Of a DNA stretch of 64,000 nt, positions 13,306-25,499 are shown one piece after another. Positions within the stretch are counted from its first letter, which is position 1. Each line of letters opens with the position of its first letter. Location: assembly GCA_949318235.1 (NCBI GenBank), contig OX439135.1:27173325-27237324 (forward strand), in the 5' to 3' direction. Source of the stretch: Ecdyonurus torrentis (Eukaryota; Arthropoda; Insecta; Ephemeroptera; Heptageniidae). Under the pieces are notes generated by a model, which was not told where the DNA came from, did no database searches, and saw nothing but the letters and a program-made list of their open reading frames with translations. The position numbers were made by a program, and so were the translations under genes.

Positions 13306-13414
13306 GTTTTGTGTAAGAGAGGGCCAGACATATTGTCAGCCTTAAACCTCCACCTCGCCAAAATTAGTTTTATTAGTTATTTATTAGTTTTTTCTCTATG
13401 CATTTTTTTTTATT

Positions 13415-13462
13415 AAAGACGATTATTTATCTATTTATTTGCTTATTTATTTATTTATTTGC

Positions 13463-13557
<95 letters not shown>

Positions 13558-13690
13558 TTAATTAATTTACTTATTTATTTATTTATTTGTTATTTATTTA
13601 TTTATTTTATTTATTTACTTATTTATTTATTTATTAATTGTTTTTATTTATTTAATAATTTATTTATTTATTGGTTTGTTTTCTTTATTT
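13415..13690. repeat. (TTTA)n microsatellite
   Basis: Long ATTT tract with sparse interruptions. Confidence 0.95.
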
Positions 13691-13930
13691 ATTGGTTTCT
13701 ACACACATATACACACACGCCCGAATTGAAAATAAATTACAGCGTAATTTTTACTGCTATTCCTGTAATAATAAATGTTTAAATTTGCATTATTTGAACA
13801 ATATAAATAATTAAACTGTACAACATGGTAACATAATTATTATGCATTACAACATAAATTATGCTGTATTGAACAAACTGTACTTAATCTAGCTAGCAGA
13901 ATTATTATTGGGTTTTCTCGTGTGAGTGTG

Positions 13931-14172
13931 TGTTATGTAACAAAATCAACGCCATGTTGGAGAACTCAATAACATGGGTTACATAGGAAAATAACACATT
14001 TTGCCAAGTTTAAAACCACTATGCAATATTTTTGAGATTATTGATGAACTAACAAAAAATGAAACATTTATCAAAGAAAAACAAAGTTTGTCCTATGCTG
14101 AGCAATGTTGTTTATTACTCCAGTATGGCTTTCAAGCGCATTAAATATGACGTCATGCGTATACACTCTATA
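13931..14172 (-). mobile_element. Family A element, reverse, left part diverged
   Basis: ACGCCATGTTGGAGAACTCA to ATATGACGTCATGCGT and ATACACTCTATA. It lacks the ATGTGAGAAAAATAAC block. Confidence 0.7.
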
Positions 14173-14177
14173 TATAG

Positions 14178-14769
14178 AAATACTGTGCGCTGTGCGGCTG
14201 CGTCATAGCGTTGCTAACAATAGTTCATCCTAACACTTAGGCAAACACGCAATGATTATGTAACGCACTTTCTGCCTAATTTACAGGGGCTATATAACCA
14301 GCATTACAACTTTTTATCTAATGTTTTTTTTTTTTTTTTTGTTTTTTTTTTTTTTATCACAATTTTAAATGGTACATACTATAGTGTATGAAAAGCACAT
14401 TATTAAAAACTTACTGTTCGCTTTATAAGCTTACGCCGAAGTGGTGCATCTTAATTGTTACATAAAATTATTAATCAAATTTACTAAAACTTTGTAAGTG
14501 TAAATCGGTCAGTCACAGTTTGAACAAAATTTTACATTTTTAAGACAATTTTTGAGCAAGATACACTACTTTTTATGTTTATTTTTGCAAGGTTACGTCA
14601 TATATCACGCCGTTGCTAATGAACTATAAGGTGCAAGGAAAAATTAAAGCAATCAATTTATAGCTAATATAACAACAATTCAGAATATGTTTTTATCATT
14701 TTTAATACAACGTTTTGTTCATGAGAAATGATTTTTCATAGTTCGAGTCTACTAACTTTTTTCCTCGAC
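14178..14769. other. Unclassified sequence, moderately AT-rich
   Basis: GCGTTGCTAACAATAGTTCA and CCGTTGCTAATGAACTATAA at its two sides are similar but not a clean repeat. T-runs at about 14323-14355. No gene. Confidence 0.4.
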
Positions 14770-14977
14770 TGTATACAATATTTTTGAGAGCATTGATGTT
14801 GTAAATATGTTGAATTAGTATCTCAAGTATGTGAGAAAAATAACATGAACAAAAAATTAACAGATTTAACAAATAAAATTGGCTTAAAGTTTGTCCTATG
14901 GTGAGCAATGTTTTTTACTACTCCAGTATGGCCTCCAAATGCATTAAATATGACGTCATCCGCATACACCCTATACA
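14770..14977 (-). mobile_element. Family A partial, reverse
   Basis: From TTTTTGAGAGCATTGATG to ATGACGTCATCCGC and ATACACCCTATA. The outer right third is missing. Confidence 0.7.
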
Positions 14978-15135
14978 AAAAGTTGTAGCAAGTTGCATAT
15001 CTCGCAGGATGATCACAAGTTTGCCGGGCTGTGAAATGACTTCGAGTCATCATATGTCAGTTTATGATCAGTGATAACTTGATCTCATTATCGAACATTG
15101 AAGAAGCCATGTTGTAACCACTGGACTTTATACCT

Positions 15136-15484
15136 TTAAAGGAATAGACCAGATAAAAACATAATCATTTATATCACAAAACACTTGATGGGACTTACAT
15201 AAATAACTTTAGTTTGTCTCAAAACCCAACTGTAGTCCCGTAGCAGTGATCACAAAATTAGATTTATACAACCCGCACAACATTTTCATAATTTTTTTTG
15301 CATGTTTCTGACGTCATAAACATGAATAGTCACGCAAATTGCATACTTTACAATTTTTTCACGCTCTTTCGTGGGGCTACATTAACATTCTGGTAAAAAC
15401 TAAAAACTGTCATTAGTTTTGAAGATCCCATTTCGTGTTTATTCATTAAAAAGCACGTGGTTTTATGTGGTCTATGGCTTTAAG
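15136..15484 (-). mobile_element. Family B element, complete, reverse
   Basis: TTTAAAGGAATAGACCAGAT to TATGTGGTCTATGGCTTTAA. Confidence 0.85.
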
Positions 15485-15511
15485 GCTTTAAAAAAATTTA
15501 TCTAACTATTA

Positions 15512-15890
15512 TTAAATCCCTTGTCAAGTTTTTTTTTTTATTATTATTTAGAATACTAGATTGATAATTACCATACCTTATTATCCATGAATTAGATACC
15601 AACACGTTGATTTTGTATTTATTTTGACTGTTATTTCACGTATCTGACGTCACAATGTACCACCGCCAATCACAGTCACTGTTCTGGTCACGTGACTAAA
15701 TTAAGCCCCTCCCTCAAGTTCTTTACCCCTATCACGACCACATCGGTACATTGTGACGTCAGATACGTGAAATAACAGTCAAAATAAATACAAAATCAAC
15801 GGGTTGGTGTCTAATTCATGGATAATAAGGTATGGCATCTATCAATCTAGTATTCTAAATGTTAAAAAAGTAACTTGACGAGGGATTTAC
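15512..15890. mobile_element. Family C element, complete
   Basis: AAATCCCTTGTCAAGTT at the left and AACTTGACGAGGGATTT at the right. Arms about 145 bp, centre about 90 bp. Confidence 0.85.
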
Positions 15891-16004
15891 TATTTTCACA
15901 CTAACGATGCTTAAATACCAAATTCATAACGATTTTTTTCCTCTTATAAATGTCATAATTTTTATAGCATACTAGCGTACCATGTAAATTTTAAATATAC
16001 ACTC

Positions 16005-16292
16005 TAAAAACTGGTGCATTACTTTAGTTACGAATCCTAACTTATTTAAGATATACACTTTTAAGTTATTATGAATAGCTAAAATAATGCATTTTAGCAA
16101 GTTATTAAAAATAGCTAATTTAAGTTCTTTTAAGTTTTTTAAATTTTTTTTTAGCTTTTTTAAGTTAAATTAGCTATTTTTAATAATTTGCTTAAAATGC
16201 ATTATTTTAGCTACTCATAATAACTTAAAAGTGTTTATCTTAAAAAAGTTAGGATTCGTAACTAAAATAATGCACCAGTTTTTCAGAGTGTT
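16005..16292. repeat. Palindromic AT-rich element
   Basis: AACTGGTGCATTACTTTAGT and TACGAATCCTAACTTATTTA are mirrored at the right (TTAGGATTCGTA; AATGCACCAGTTTTTCAGAG). Arms about 135 bp. Fragments recur at 3945-4000 and about 40282-40315. Confidence 0.75.
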
Positions 16293-16545
16293 AACATAAA
16301 AAATTACTCTAATTAAAAAAAAAATAGTTAAATGTACTTACCAATTAAATTATAGAAGCTCCATAGATGCAGCATGGTTTAATTAAAATAATTAAAAAAT
16401 AAAAAAATCACTTTCGTAAAATACAATAAAACAACAGATTATGTAATTAAGGAGGTAGGTGGTCGACTTACAACACTAGTCAAGTAAGTGACGTTATTTT
16501 ATAAATAATTATTTTGAAGCTATTTAATTCTAACAAAACATATAA

Positions 16546-16853
16546 TATAGTGTGTTTTCATTCATGTTAAAGTTTACGCCATAAGTGAGCACTAAATAAC
16601 ATTGGTCAGTATAGAAAAATGACTCATTTTCCCAGTTTAAAAATACTTTACAATATTTTTGAGAGCATTGATGTTGCTAACAGGTTGAATTAGTACCTCA
16701 AGTATGTGAGAAAAATAATAATGACCAAAAAAAAGGGAATTTTCCAAAGAAAATAGACGAAAACTAGGTTTGTCCTATGTTGAGCAATGTTATTCATTGC
16801 TCAAGAAGAGCATCGAAAATATTCAGAATGACGTCATGCGTACACACCCTATA
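16546..16853 (+). mobile_element. Family A2 element, complete
   Basis: TATAGTGTGTTTTCATTCAT to CAGAATGACGTCATGCGT and ACACACCCTATA. Its right end touches the family D element at 16851. Confidence 0.75.
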
Positions 16854-17129
16854 AACTGGTTGCACTCATATTTAAGAGCCGCCATCTTGTTGGTCAGTAA
16901 TACATAGGCCAGCATAGGAAAAACGTCATTTTTATATTTTAAAGAAGCTTCCAAGCTCAATCAAAGTCTTATTTGTAGCTCCTAATAAGCTACAAGAATA
17001 TCACAAAAATTTAAAATAAACTGTTTTTATGTTAAAAATTAGTAGAAATGATGTTTGTCCTATGCTGGACAATGTATTAGGCACCACAAACATGGCGTCA
17101 AAGCGCAAGGAGGTGCAAGGGGTCTATAA
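16851..17129 (+). mobile_element. Family D element
   Basis: TATAAACTGGTTGCACTCAT to GTGCAAGGGGTCTATA. Confidence 0.8.
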
Positions 17130-17196
17130 TACTCAAAAGCTACTTAAGTTATTTATAAAAAAAAATATTAAATAAATAAACTTAATTTAAGAGAGT

Positions 17197-17554
17197 ATGG
17201 CACCGATCTTATATCTCAAAAACTAGGCCATGTTTTGGGTCTAAATTTGGTGTCATTGTGTAGCTAGGGGTCACACCTAGCCGTCATCAAAATTTTAACG
17301 TGTTTGACCGTCTAGAAAAAAATAGATTGAAACCAACATTAGACCCTATTGGCTTAAAATTTCAAAAAAAAAAATAATAATAAATTAAAAAAATCATAAA
17401 AAATTAATTATTAATTTGCATGGTAACCCCTCAAAATTTTTAAATATTTGAAATTGTCTCAAGCTGAAGTATCATTGGGCAAAATTTGACATTTTGTTTT
17501 GACGAGAAAAGTTTGAGTCGATGTCGATAAAAATGGTCGATGTCAGTACCTTAA
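17197..17554 (+). mobile_element. Family H element, copy 1 (TTAA ends)
   Basis: TTAA flanks at 17197 and 17551. It contains ATATCTCAAAAACTAGGCCA and GTGTAGCTAGGGGTCACACC. The same sequence starts again at 63823. Subterminal similarity to G suggests related transposases. Confidence 0.6.
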
Positions 17555-18049
17555 CTAACTTATTATAACATTTCTCTTTACTGCATCAGCCTGCCAGCTT
17601 ACACATTTTCATATTTTGTAATTCATGTTGGGAGGTCAATGTTTGGTTAATTAGTTTTACATTTAATTAACATATTCTACAGCAGTGAAATAACATGCAA
17701 CTATATCTAACACGTACTGTAATAAATTACTTAATTAGCATACCATGTACACCCATTATCTTTAATTACAATCAAAATAATGTATAAGTACTTTTTTTAT
17801 TCGTTTTTTTCGTTTTTTTTTTTTTCGTTTTTTTTTTCGTTTTTTTTTTTTTTTTTTTTTTTTAATGAAAAATTAATAATGTATTGCATTCCAATAATGA
17901 AAGTAAATTAAAAAAAATGCTATCTTTAATTTTCGTACGTAATATTTTTAACAGCAAAATTATTATGCTATATCTTAAGTATTTCCTTTTAGCAATTATT
18001 TTTATATCATAATTTATATCTAATTCGTATCCAAAAAATAAGTAGTTAA

Positions 18050-18888
18050 TAATTATGTTAGCTTAATGTAGCAACATAATGTATGCTATATTGTACACTG
18101 ATTATACTACATAACATAATAGTCAACATGTTCAGCATAATTACTTATGTTATTACAAAATAACAACATTTGTGCTCTACAATATAGCAAGTGTTCAATG
18201 TAGCAACATAATGTATGCTATATTGTACAGTGATTATACTACATAACATAATAGTTAACATGTTCAGCATAATTACTTATGTTATTACAAAATAACAACA
18301 TTTGTGCTCTACAATATAGCAAGTGTTCAATGTAGCAACATAATGTATGCTATATTGTACAGTGATTATACTACATAACATAATAGTTAACATGTTCAGC
18401 ATAATTACTTATGTTATTACAAAATAACAACATTTGTGCTCTACAATATAGCAAGTGTTCAATGTAGCAACATAATGTATGCTATATTGTACAGTGATTA
18501 TACTACATAACATAATAGTTAACATGTTCAGCATAATTACTTATGTTATTACAAAATAACAACATTTGTGCTCTACAATATAGCAAGTGTTCAATGTAGC
18601 AACATAATGTATGCTATATTGTAGAGCACAAATGTTGTTATTTTGTAATAACATAAGTAATTATGCTGAACATGTTAACTATTATGTTATGTAGTATAAT
18701 CACTGTACAATATAGCATACATTATGTTGCTACATTGAACACTTGCTATATTGTAGAGCACAAATGTTGTTATTTTGTAATAACATAAGTAATTATGCTG
18801 AACATGTTAACTGTTATGTTATGTAGTATAATCACTGTACAATATAGCATACATTATGTTGCTACATTAAGCTAACATAATTATTATC
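18050..18888. repeat. 132-bp tandem array, four forward units then two inverted units
   Basis: AATGTAGCAACATAATG begins units at 18065, 18197, 18329, 18461 and 18593. After 18621 the sequence turns over and the reverse complement follows (unit marks at 18621 and 18753). The outer ends AATAATTATGTTAGCTTAA and TTAAGCTAACATAATTATT are themselves inverted repeats, so the array lies inside one palindromic element. Confidence 0.9.
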
Positions 18889-19544
18889 TACTAATTTTTG
18901 TGAATATAAAATATATTATAAATAATAAATAATATTAAAAAAAAAAAAAACGTAAATTTTTTTTTAAAAAAAAAGTAATTTATTACAGTTTTCAAAAAGT
19001 TAATTACAAAATATTATTTAATTATCTAAAATTAATTAATAATAATGATTACTAACCACATCTTAAAATACATTCTATCCTACCAGAACTTGATCTTCTT
19101 AAGGAACTATCCATACTATAACAACTGGAGTCAAAAATATCCAAAAAGTGATTGGAGTCAAAATAAATACTCTAATCAAAAATAAAATAAATTAAAAAAA
19201 AATATGTAAAAATCACAGAAAAATTACATTTTTTTTTTGTAAATATAAAAATGAGCTTAAATGCAATTTACCATGCATACAAAATAATTAAAAAAAAACT
19301 ACTAGCACACGCCACATTTTTTTTTCACTCTTTTTTCACACTCTAATGTTTCGCTTGCCTTTTCTAGTATACCCCATATCTTCAAACTTTCGGTTCATTT
19401 TTGTTACGCTATTATTTTGTATTTTTAACCCCCACTACTCTATGTTCTTAAGTAAGGAGAGACGAACACAATATAACACACATCTAGCTGGCTGCTTTGT
19501 ATATACTGTACTGTGAGCTACTAGATTGAAACCAGAGTTAAACT
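18889..19544. other. AT-rich, no gene seen
   Basis: Short A- and T-runs. Nothing supported. Confidence 0.5.
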
Positions 19545-19957
<413 letters not shown>

Positions 19958-20099
19958 TAAATTGTCATTTTTTCATATTAAATTGGTTTTATTGTTAAAT
20001 ATATGTATGAAATTTCAGTTAAAAATCGTTATTTTTGCGCAGTTGATAAGTCGACTCCACTTGTGCTAAGCTTGCGACTGATTATTCAAGTTTCATATT

Positions 20100-20690
20100 T
20101 TGTACCATATTGTATTTTACGTATCGCTATATACAATATAAAATATGCAATTGCAATACACAGAGTTTATAAAATATGGAATGATTTTAAATATCTTCAA
20201 AAATTATACGTTCAATAGGGTGTATGTTCATGACGTCATATTTATTGCGCTTGGAGGCCATACTTGAGTAGTGAATAACATTGCTCAGCATAGGACAAAC
20301 TTCACTTAAGTCAATTTTCTTTGGGAAATCTGTTAATTTTTTGTTCATGTTATTTTTCTCACATACTTGAGATACTAATTCAACACATTTACAACATCAA
20401 TGCTCTCAAAAATATTGCATAGTGGTTTTAAACTGGCAAAATAATTTTTTGTCCTATGTCACCCATGTTATTGAGTTATCCAACATGGCGTTGACTTTAA
20501 CATGAATGCATACACACTATAGTGTTTTACATATCGCTATATTATTATACTATATAAAATATGCAATTGCAATACACAGAGTTTATAAAATATGGAATGA
20601 TTTTAAATCCGATCAAAAATTAAGCTTTTTTTTTATACGTTCAATAGGGTGTATGGGGATGACGTCATATTTAATGCGCTTCAAGGTTAC
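20100..20690. repeat. Local direct duplication around a family A element
   Basis: ATATGCAATTGCAATACACA then GAGTTTATAAAATATGGAAT and the following A left end appear at 20143-20260 and again at 20553-20685. Confidence 0.8.
20214..20521 (+). mobile_element. Family A element, complete
   Basis: CAATAGGGTGTATGTTCATG to GCATACACACTATAG. It is flanked by a duplicated about 100-bp host segment. Confidence 0.8.
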
Positions 20691-20692
20691 AT
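20644..20692 (+). mobile_element. Family A left-end stub
   Basis: CAATAGGGTGTATGGGGATG, ACGTCATATTTAATGCGCTT, then unrelated sequence. It belongs to the second copy of the local duplication. Confidence 0.6.
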
Positions 20693-21049
20693 CGTGTTAT
20701 TATTATTATGATAAATTATATATAATGTTTCGATGTTAGAATTCATAAGAATCTGATTTCTTAGCAGAGAGACGGTTTGAAAATTATGTGAATCCATTGC
20801 GGGTTCATAACATGAAAAACGTGCTTTACTTATCCACAGCATAGCACGTTCCTACGTTCTTTTTAATTTGTGGAAACACAAAATAACTTAGAAAAAATAA
20901 GGTCCTTATGATAAGGTCCTTATGACCCCGAGTCAACTGTACCTAACTTTTCATAATATTAGGACACCTGAAAAGAGTTAGGGAACCTGTTTGACCTTAG
21001 ATGACCTTTAAATAACTTATATAAGCACCAAAATATGAAGTCAATAAAA

Positions 21050-21473
21050 AAAAAAAAAAAAATTCGGACCTTTCATTTTCATTTTCATTTTTTTTTTTTC
21101 ATTTTTTTTTTTTTTTACATTTTTGTCTGTAACTCAAAAACCAAATAATGCACTTAAATTTCCAAAATATTTTTAAAAAGTTCAAAATTAAGGCTTTAAT
21201 TTAATATATTAAACGTTTGAAAAAAATTAAATATTCTTAATTTTTACAGCATTTAAATGTTGTATACAAATGGCTTCAATTTCAACATGTTAAAATAAAA
21301 CTGACAAAGTGTATGATTACATTTGAAAGATAACAGTAACAGCTACCTATGATAACAATTTTCAAAACTTGTGACCATCAGATAAGAGAGAAAATTTGAA
21401 ATTAATATGGGCTCTTATGGGACTAAAACTTCAAAAAAATCATAATTTAAAATCTAGCATAGTGAAACACTAT

Positions 21474-21511
<38 letters not shown>

Positions 21512-21650
21512 TTTTTTTTTTTTTTTTTTTTTTTTTACATTTTTGAAGATACCTAATCCTAATGTATCACTACAAAATTTCATATATTTTTTAGTCAAAT
21601 CCCGCAGTAGCTGATTCTCGCTTTAAAGCTTTTTTTTTTAAAGCTTTTAA
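21050..21650 (+). repeat. Dispersed repeat I, copy 1
   Basis: AAAGATAACAGTAACAGCTA, ATCAGATAAGAGAGAAAATT and GGGCTCTTATGGGACTAAAA recur in reverse at about 37430-37712. T-runs interrupt it. No coding. Confidence 0.6.
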
Positions 21651-21710
21651 GGCAAATAATACGGTGCCACTTTTTTATAAGAATTATACGAGTGTTTATA
21701 ATTGTATAGT

Positions 21711-21914
<204 letters not shown>

Positions 21915-22093
21915 TTTAAACTTCAAATGATATAGTTTTTCCTCACTACACATAGTGTAGATCAGAACTCCACGAGATGGCGATATTTGTATCAAAGTAT
22001 AATATATAAATATTTGAAAATATTTATCTAGCACTATAACACCATCTGAGACGAATCATATAAATGCAAATAAAGTCAAACAGTTAAAAGGGA

Positions 22094-22166
22094 CGACGGC
22101 GGCCGGAATCGAACCGACAACCTTTGGATTTGCGCTCCACTGCTCTGACCATTGAGCTACAGCGGC
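22094..22166 (-). tRNA. tRNA-like unit, left copy (probably a pseudogene or SINE head)
   Basis: Mirror copy of 22280-22352, reading leftwards, with a TTTT terminator equivalent just beyond. A box TAGCTCAATGG and B box GGTTCGATTCC are canonical. The acceptor stem has two mismatches (positions 2-71 and 5-68), and C replaces the usual U33 before the GCA triplet, so a working tRNA-Cys is doubtful. Confidence 0.55.
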
Positions 22167-22279
22167 TTTTAAAGAGAGGCTGGTTTGTAAAAACAGGTGC
22201 CCTCAGGCAGCGAATAAGGCGACCGTTGTCGTCATAAGAATTGTGTAAATGCAAGTAAAGAATCAAGGTAGAATTGGAC

Positions 22280-22352
22280 GCCGCTGTAGCTCAATGGTCA
22301 GAGCAGTGGAGCGCAAATCCAAAGGTTGTCGGTTCGATTCCGGCCGCCGTCG
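22280..22352 (+). tRNA. tRNA-like unit, right copy (probably a pseudogene or SINE head)
   Basis: 73 nt fold into a cloverleaf: D stem GCTC/GAGC, anticodon stem of four or five pairs around loop GCGCAAA (GCA at 34-36, Cys-type), and T arm GTCGG/CCGGC around TTCGATT. The acceptor stem has two mismatches. TTTT follows at 22357, a pol III stop. It diverges from the left copy with 113 bp between their 5' ends. Confidence 0.55.
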
Positions 22353-22724
22353 TCCCTTTTAACTGTTTGACTTTATTTGCATTTATATGATTCGTCTCAG
22401 ATGGTGTTATAGTGCTAGATAAATATTTTCAAATATTTATATATTATACTTTGATATATATATATATATGTATGTGTAGTATATGTTATTAAATGTTGTA
22501 ATAAAATAAAAGAATGATATTCCACTATGGTTATATAGCTTTTTATTAGACTGCATTTGTTTTATGATTATTTTACTTACTTTTGTAATGCACTATAATA
22601 TAATATACTATATATTATAGTATACTATATATACTATGAAATTATAGTATATAAAGTACTGCACTTGAAATAATATAGTAATTTTACTGCATTTCCTCTA
22701 TTGTGTGGAAATAACCCCAGACAG

Positions 22725-22984
22725 CAACCGATGGGGTAATACTCGTGTATTTACCAACTATACGGATATTTATGGTGTACACCACTTTTCCACGCATAAT
22801 AGATGTATATTTAAGGTGTATAAGTAAACGTGTATTGCTACACCAAAATACAACGTGTATTATACGTCTAATTTTGGGATATCATAACACGTTTATTGGT
22901 ATGCATCTTTTACACGTCGAATACACGTGTAATATTAAACGTCGATTATGCAGGTGAACAAGCGACGTTTATTCCACGTTTATT
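22725..22984. repeat. Degenerate flank of the 111-bp array
   Basis: Many TTACACGT / ACGTGTAT / TGTACACC pieces recur without a fixed period (ACTCGTGTATTTACCAA, AATACACGTGTAATATTAAA), apparently old relatives of the array. Confidence 0.6.
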
Positions 22985-24165
22985 TGTACACCAGTTTTCC
23001 ACGTTTACTTGTACACCAATATTATACATGTAATAGGCGTGGATCTGTCGACGTAGAATACACGCTGGCAGATAACCGTCTATTACACGTATATTTGTAC
23101 ACCATTTTTCCACGTTTACTTGTACACCAATAGTATACGTGTAATAAGCGTGGATCTGTCGACGTAGAATACACGCTGGCAGATAACCGTCTATTACACG
23201 TATATTTGTACACCATTTTTCCACGTTTACTTGTACACCAATAGTATACGTGTAATAAGCGTGGATCTGTCGACGTAGAATACACGCTGGCAGATAACCG
23301 TCTATTACACGTATATTTGTACACCATTTTTCCACGTTTACTTGTACACCAATAGTATACGTGTAATAAGCGTGGATCTGTCGACGTAGAATACACGCTG
23401 GCAGATAACCGTCTATTACACGTATATTTGTACACCATTTTTCCACGTTTACTTGTACACCAATAGTATACGTGTAATAAGCGTGGATCTGTCGACGTAG
23501 AATACACGCTGGCAGATAACCGTCTATTACACGTATATTTGTACACCATTTTTCCACGTTTACTTGTACACCAATAGTATACGTGTAATAAGCGTGGATC
23601 TGTCGACGTAGAATACACGCTGGCAGATAACCGTCTATTACACGTATATTTGTACACCATTTTTCCACGTTTACTTGTACACCAATAGTATACGTGTAAT
23701 AAGCGTGGATCTGTCGACGTAGAATACACGCTGGCAGATAACCGTCTATTACACGTATATTTGTACACCATTTTTCCACGTTTACTTGTACACCAATATT
23801 ATACATGTAATAAGCGTGGATCTGTCGACGTAGAATACACGCTGGCAGATAACCGTCTATTACACGTATATTTGTACACCATTTTTCCACGGTTACTTGT
23901 ACACCAATATTATACATGTAATAAGCGTGGATCTGTCGACGTAGAATACGCGCTGGCAGATAATCGTCTATTACACGTGTATTTGTACACCAGTTTTCCA
24001 CGTTTACGTGTACACTATCATTATGCGTGTAATAAGCGTCGATCTGTCGACGTAGAATACACGCTGCCAGATAATCGTCTATTACACGTGTATTTGTACA
24101 CCAGATTTCCACGATTACGTGTACACTAATATTATACGTGTAATAGGCGTGGATCTGTTGACGTA
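22985..24165. repeat. 111-bp tandem array, 11 units
   Basis: (G)GATCTGT(C/T)GACG recurs at 23041, 23152, 23263, 23374, 23485, 23596, 23707, 23818, 23929, 24040 and 24151, exactly 111 bp apart. Central units are nearly identical and edge units diverged. Because 111 is divisible by three, long frames stay open on both strands (427 codons on the minus strand). These are not taken as genes. Confidence 0.95.
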
Positions 24166-24169
24166 CTAT

Positions 24170-25104
24170 ACACCCACGGTTAGAAAATATAAAACGATTT
24201 ATTTTGCAAGATAAATATTTATGATACATTTATGTCATTATAACTTTAATAATACTAAATAATTAAAGCAAATATTATTGCCTCATAATACTTATATGTA
24301 TATGGTAGTGTATAAAAACTATTTATACATTGTATTTTATGATGTATACATATGAGAAAAAAAATTCTTAAAATGAGCTAGAATTATTATTATTACGTGT
24401 TTATTTTTATCCGTGCGATGCCAGATAATTGTAAAGTTTTATTTTAAATACATGCATGTGAATCAAAATAAAAAACTTGAAAAATTACAACATAATTAAG
24501 GAGACTTCTTGAACGTTTTATTTTTAAACGTGTTTTTTTCTCTTACATATTAAAGAAAAAGTGATTTAATAATGCGTGTAATAAAATATTTTATTTTAAA
24601 TAAAACATACAAATAGTAGTTTAAGGACGAATAAATATTAAAAATGCAAAACGTTAAATTAACCAATATATAACATTTATTTATATTGCTTATTTATTTG
24701 ATTATTTATTTATTTCATTAACTGATTAGTTAATCTTAATAGTTAGTTAATAGTTATTTAATAGTTAATTTTTAAATTTATTCAATATTCATTGATGTTA
24801 TTATTTAAGCATACTAAAACAATAAAATTGCAATATTAAATATATTATCTGATATAATTATAATTTTAGTACAAGTGCAATTTTTATATAAGAAGGCTAA
24901 CTTTCTCAGAAATGCCGAAATATTATAAGACAGATATGTGACACTTTTTTTACGCACGCCATTTGCATAAATATGTTTCATTCTTATTGTCCGCGGAGAT
25001 TACAAATGTTTTCATATAAACGGCCGCGGAGGCTGAGTATGAGCCAAATTTTAGGTACAAAAAGAATTCAACTGTTTCAATCTTGCGCGCTTGAATTGCC
25101 GTAC
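24170..25104. other. AT-rich, no gene seen, with a small GC pocket
   Basis: Only 24955-25045 stands out (CCGCGGAGATTAC; CGGCCGCGGAGGCTGAG), perhaps part of the regulatory region before 25205. Confidence 0.4.
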
Positions 25105-25204
25105 GTGCAGCTTTCAACGTGTAATAATCGTCTATTCCACTTGTATTTCTAATTATAAAATATACTAATGCTATATACGTGTAATATCGGTATAATATAC
25201 GTGG
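25105..25204. repeat. Isolated 111-bp array motifs
   Basis: CGTGTAATAATCGTCTATTC, TACGTGTAATATCGGTATAA and TATACGTGGAATACGCG match array motifs 0.9 kb beyond the array. Confidence 0.55.
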
Positions 25205-25473
25205 AATACGCGAAAAATGATGAGTAGAATTTTGTCACTCAGAAGTAGTGGGAGTAATCTCGCGAACAAGTCACTACATGAATACCTCCTTCCAACCATC
25301 CTACCCTTACGGTACCTATACGCTGCTGCTTGCTGCCCCTGTGTCTTGCTTTTAGTGCGTTGGTGGACCACACGTATAGTAAAACGAGTGTGCTTCATTA
25401 AGTGTTCCATATTTATAAGAAAAAGAACTATCTATTCCTGTGCAAGTTTGCAGAAAAATTTAAGCTGATAAGG
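25205..25473 (+). promoter_or_regulatory. Candidate promoter and untranslated first exon upstream of the transposase
   Basis: This is a less AT-rich segment (GCTGCTGCTTGCTGCCCC and neighbours) in an AT-rich desert, ending in a good donor, AAG|GTAAGTG, at 25474. An 83-codon frame crosses it but looks like no known protein. It lies directly after fragments of the ACGTGTA-type motifs that make up the 111-bp array. It could supply a spliced leader to the transposase and to the second gene, both preceded by acceptor-like sites. Confidence 0.3.
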
Positions 25474-25499
25474 TAAGTGCCTCTTAAAATTTATATACT

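Larger units (their letters stand above)
21993..22458. repeat. Long inverted repeat carrying two divergent tRNA-like units
   Basis: The arms, about 21993-22166 and 22280-22458, are near-perfect reverse complements. The unpaired centre (22167-22279) is unrelated to either. Outside the arms both sides are TA microsatellite. Confidence 0.85.

Noticed and set aside
13084..13361. Overlapping about 100-codon frames at the end of the first hAT-like element
   Set aside because: They only cross the terminal repeat (GGVARGG / PPTPPPLATP type from the C/G-run) and carry no transposase motif.
22094..22352. Calling the tRNA-like pair functional tRNA-Cys genes
   Set aside because: Two acceptor-stem mismatches and a C at position 33 in both copies make normal function unlikely.
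22946..24229. 427-codon minus-strand frame over the 111-bp array
   Set aside because: Both strands are open because the period is a multiple of three. Near-palindromic motifs, no start context and no known domain; kept only as a repeat.
25171..25468. 79- and 83-codon frames on both strands
   Set aside because: No homology, and they overlap on opposite strands. The segment is better viewed as a possible untranslated exon.
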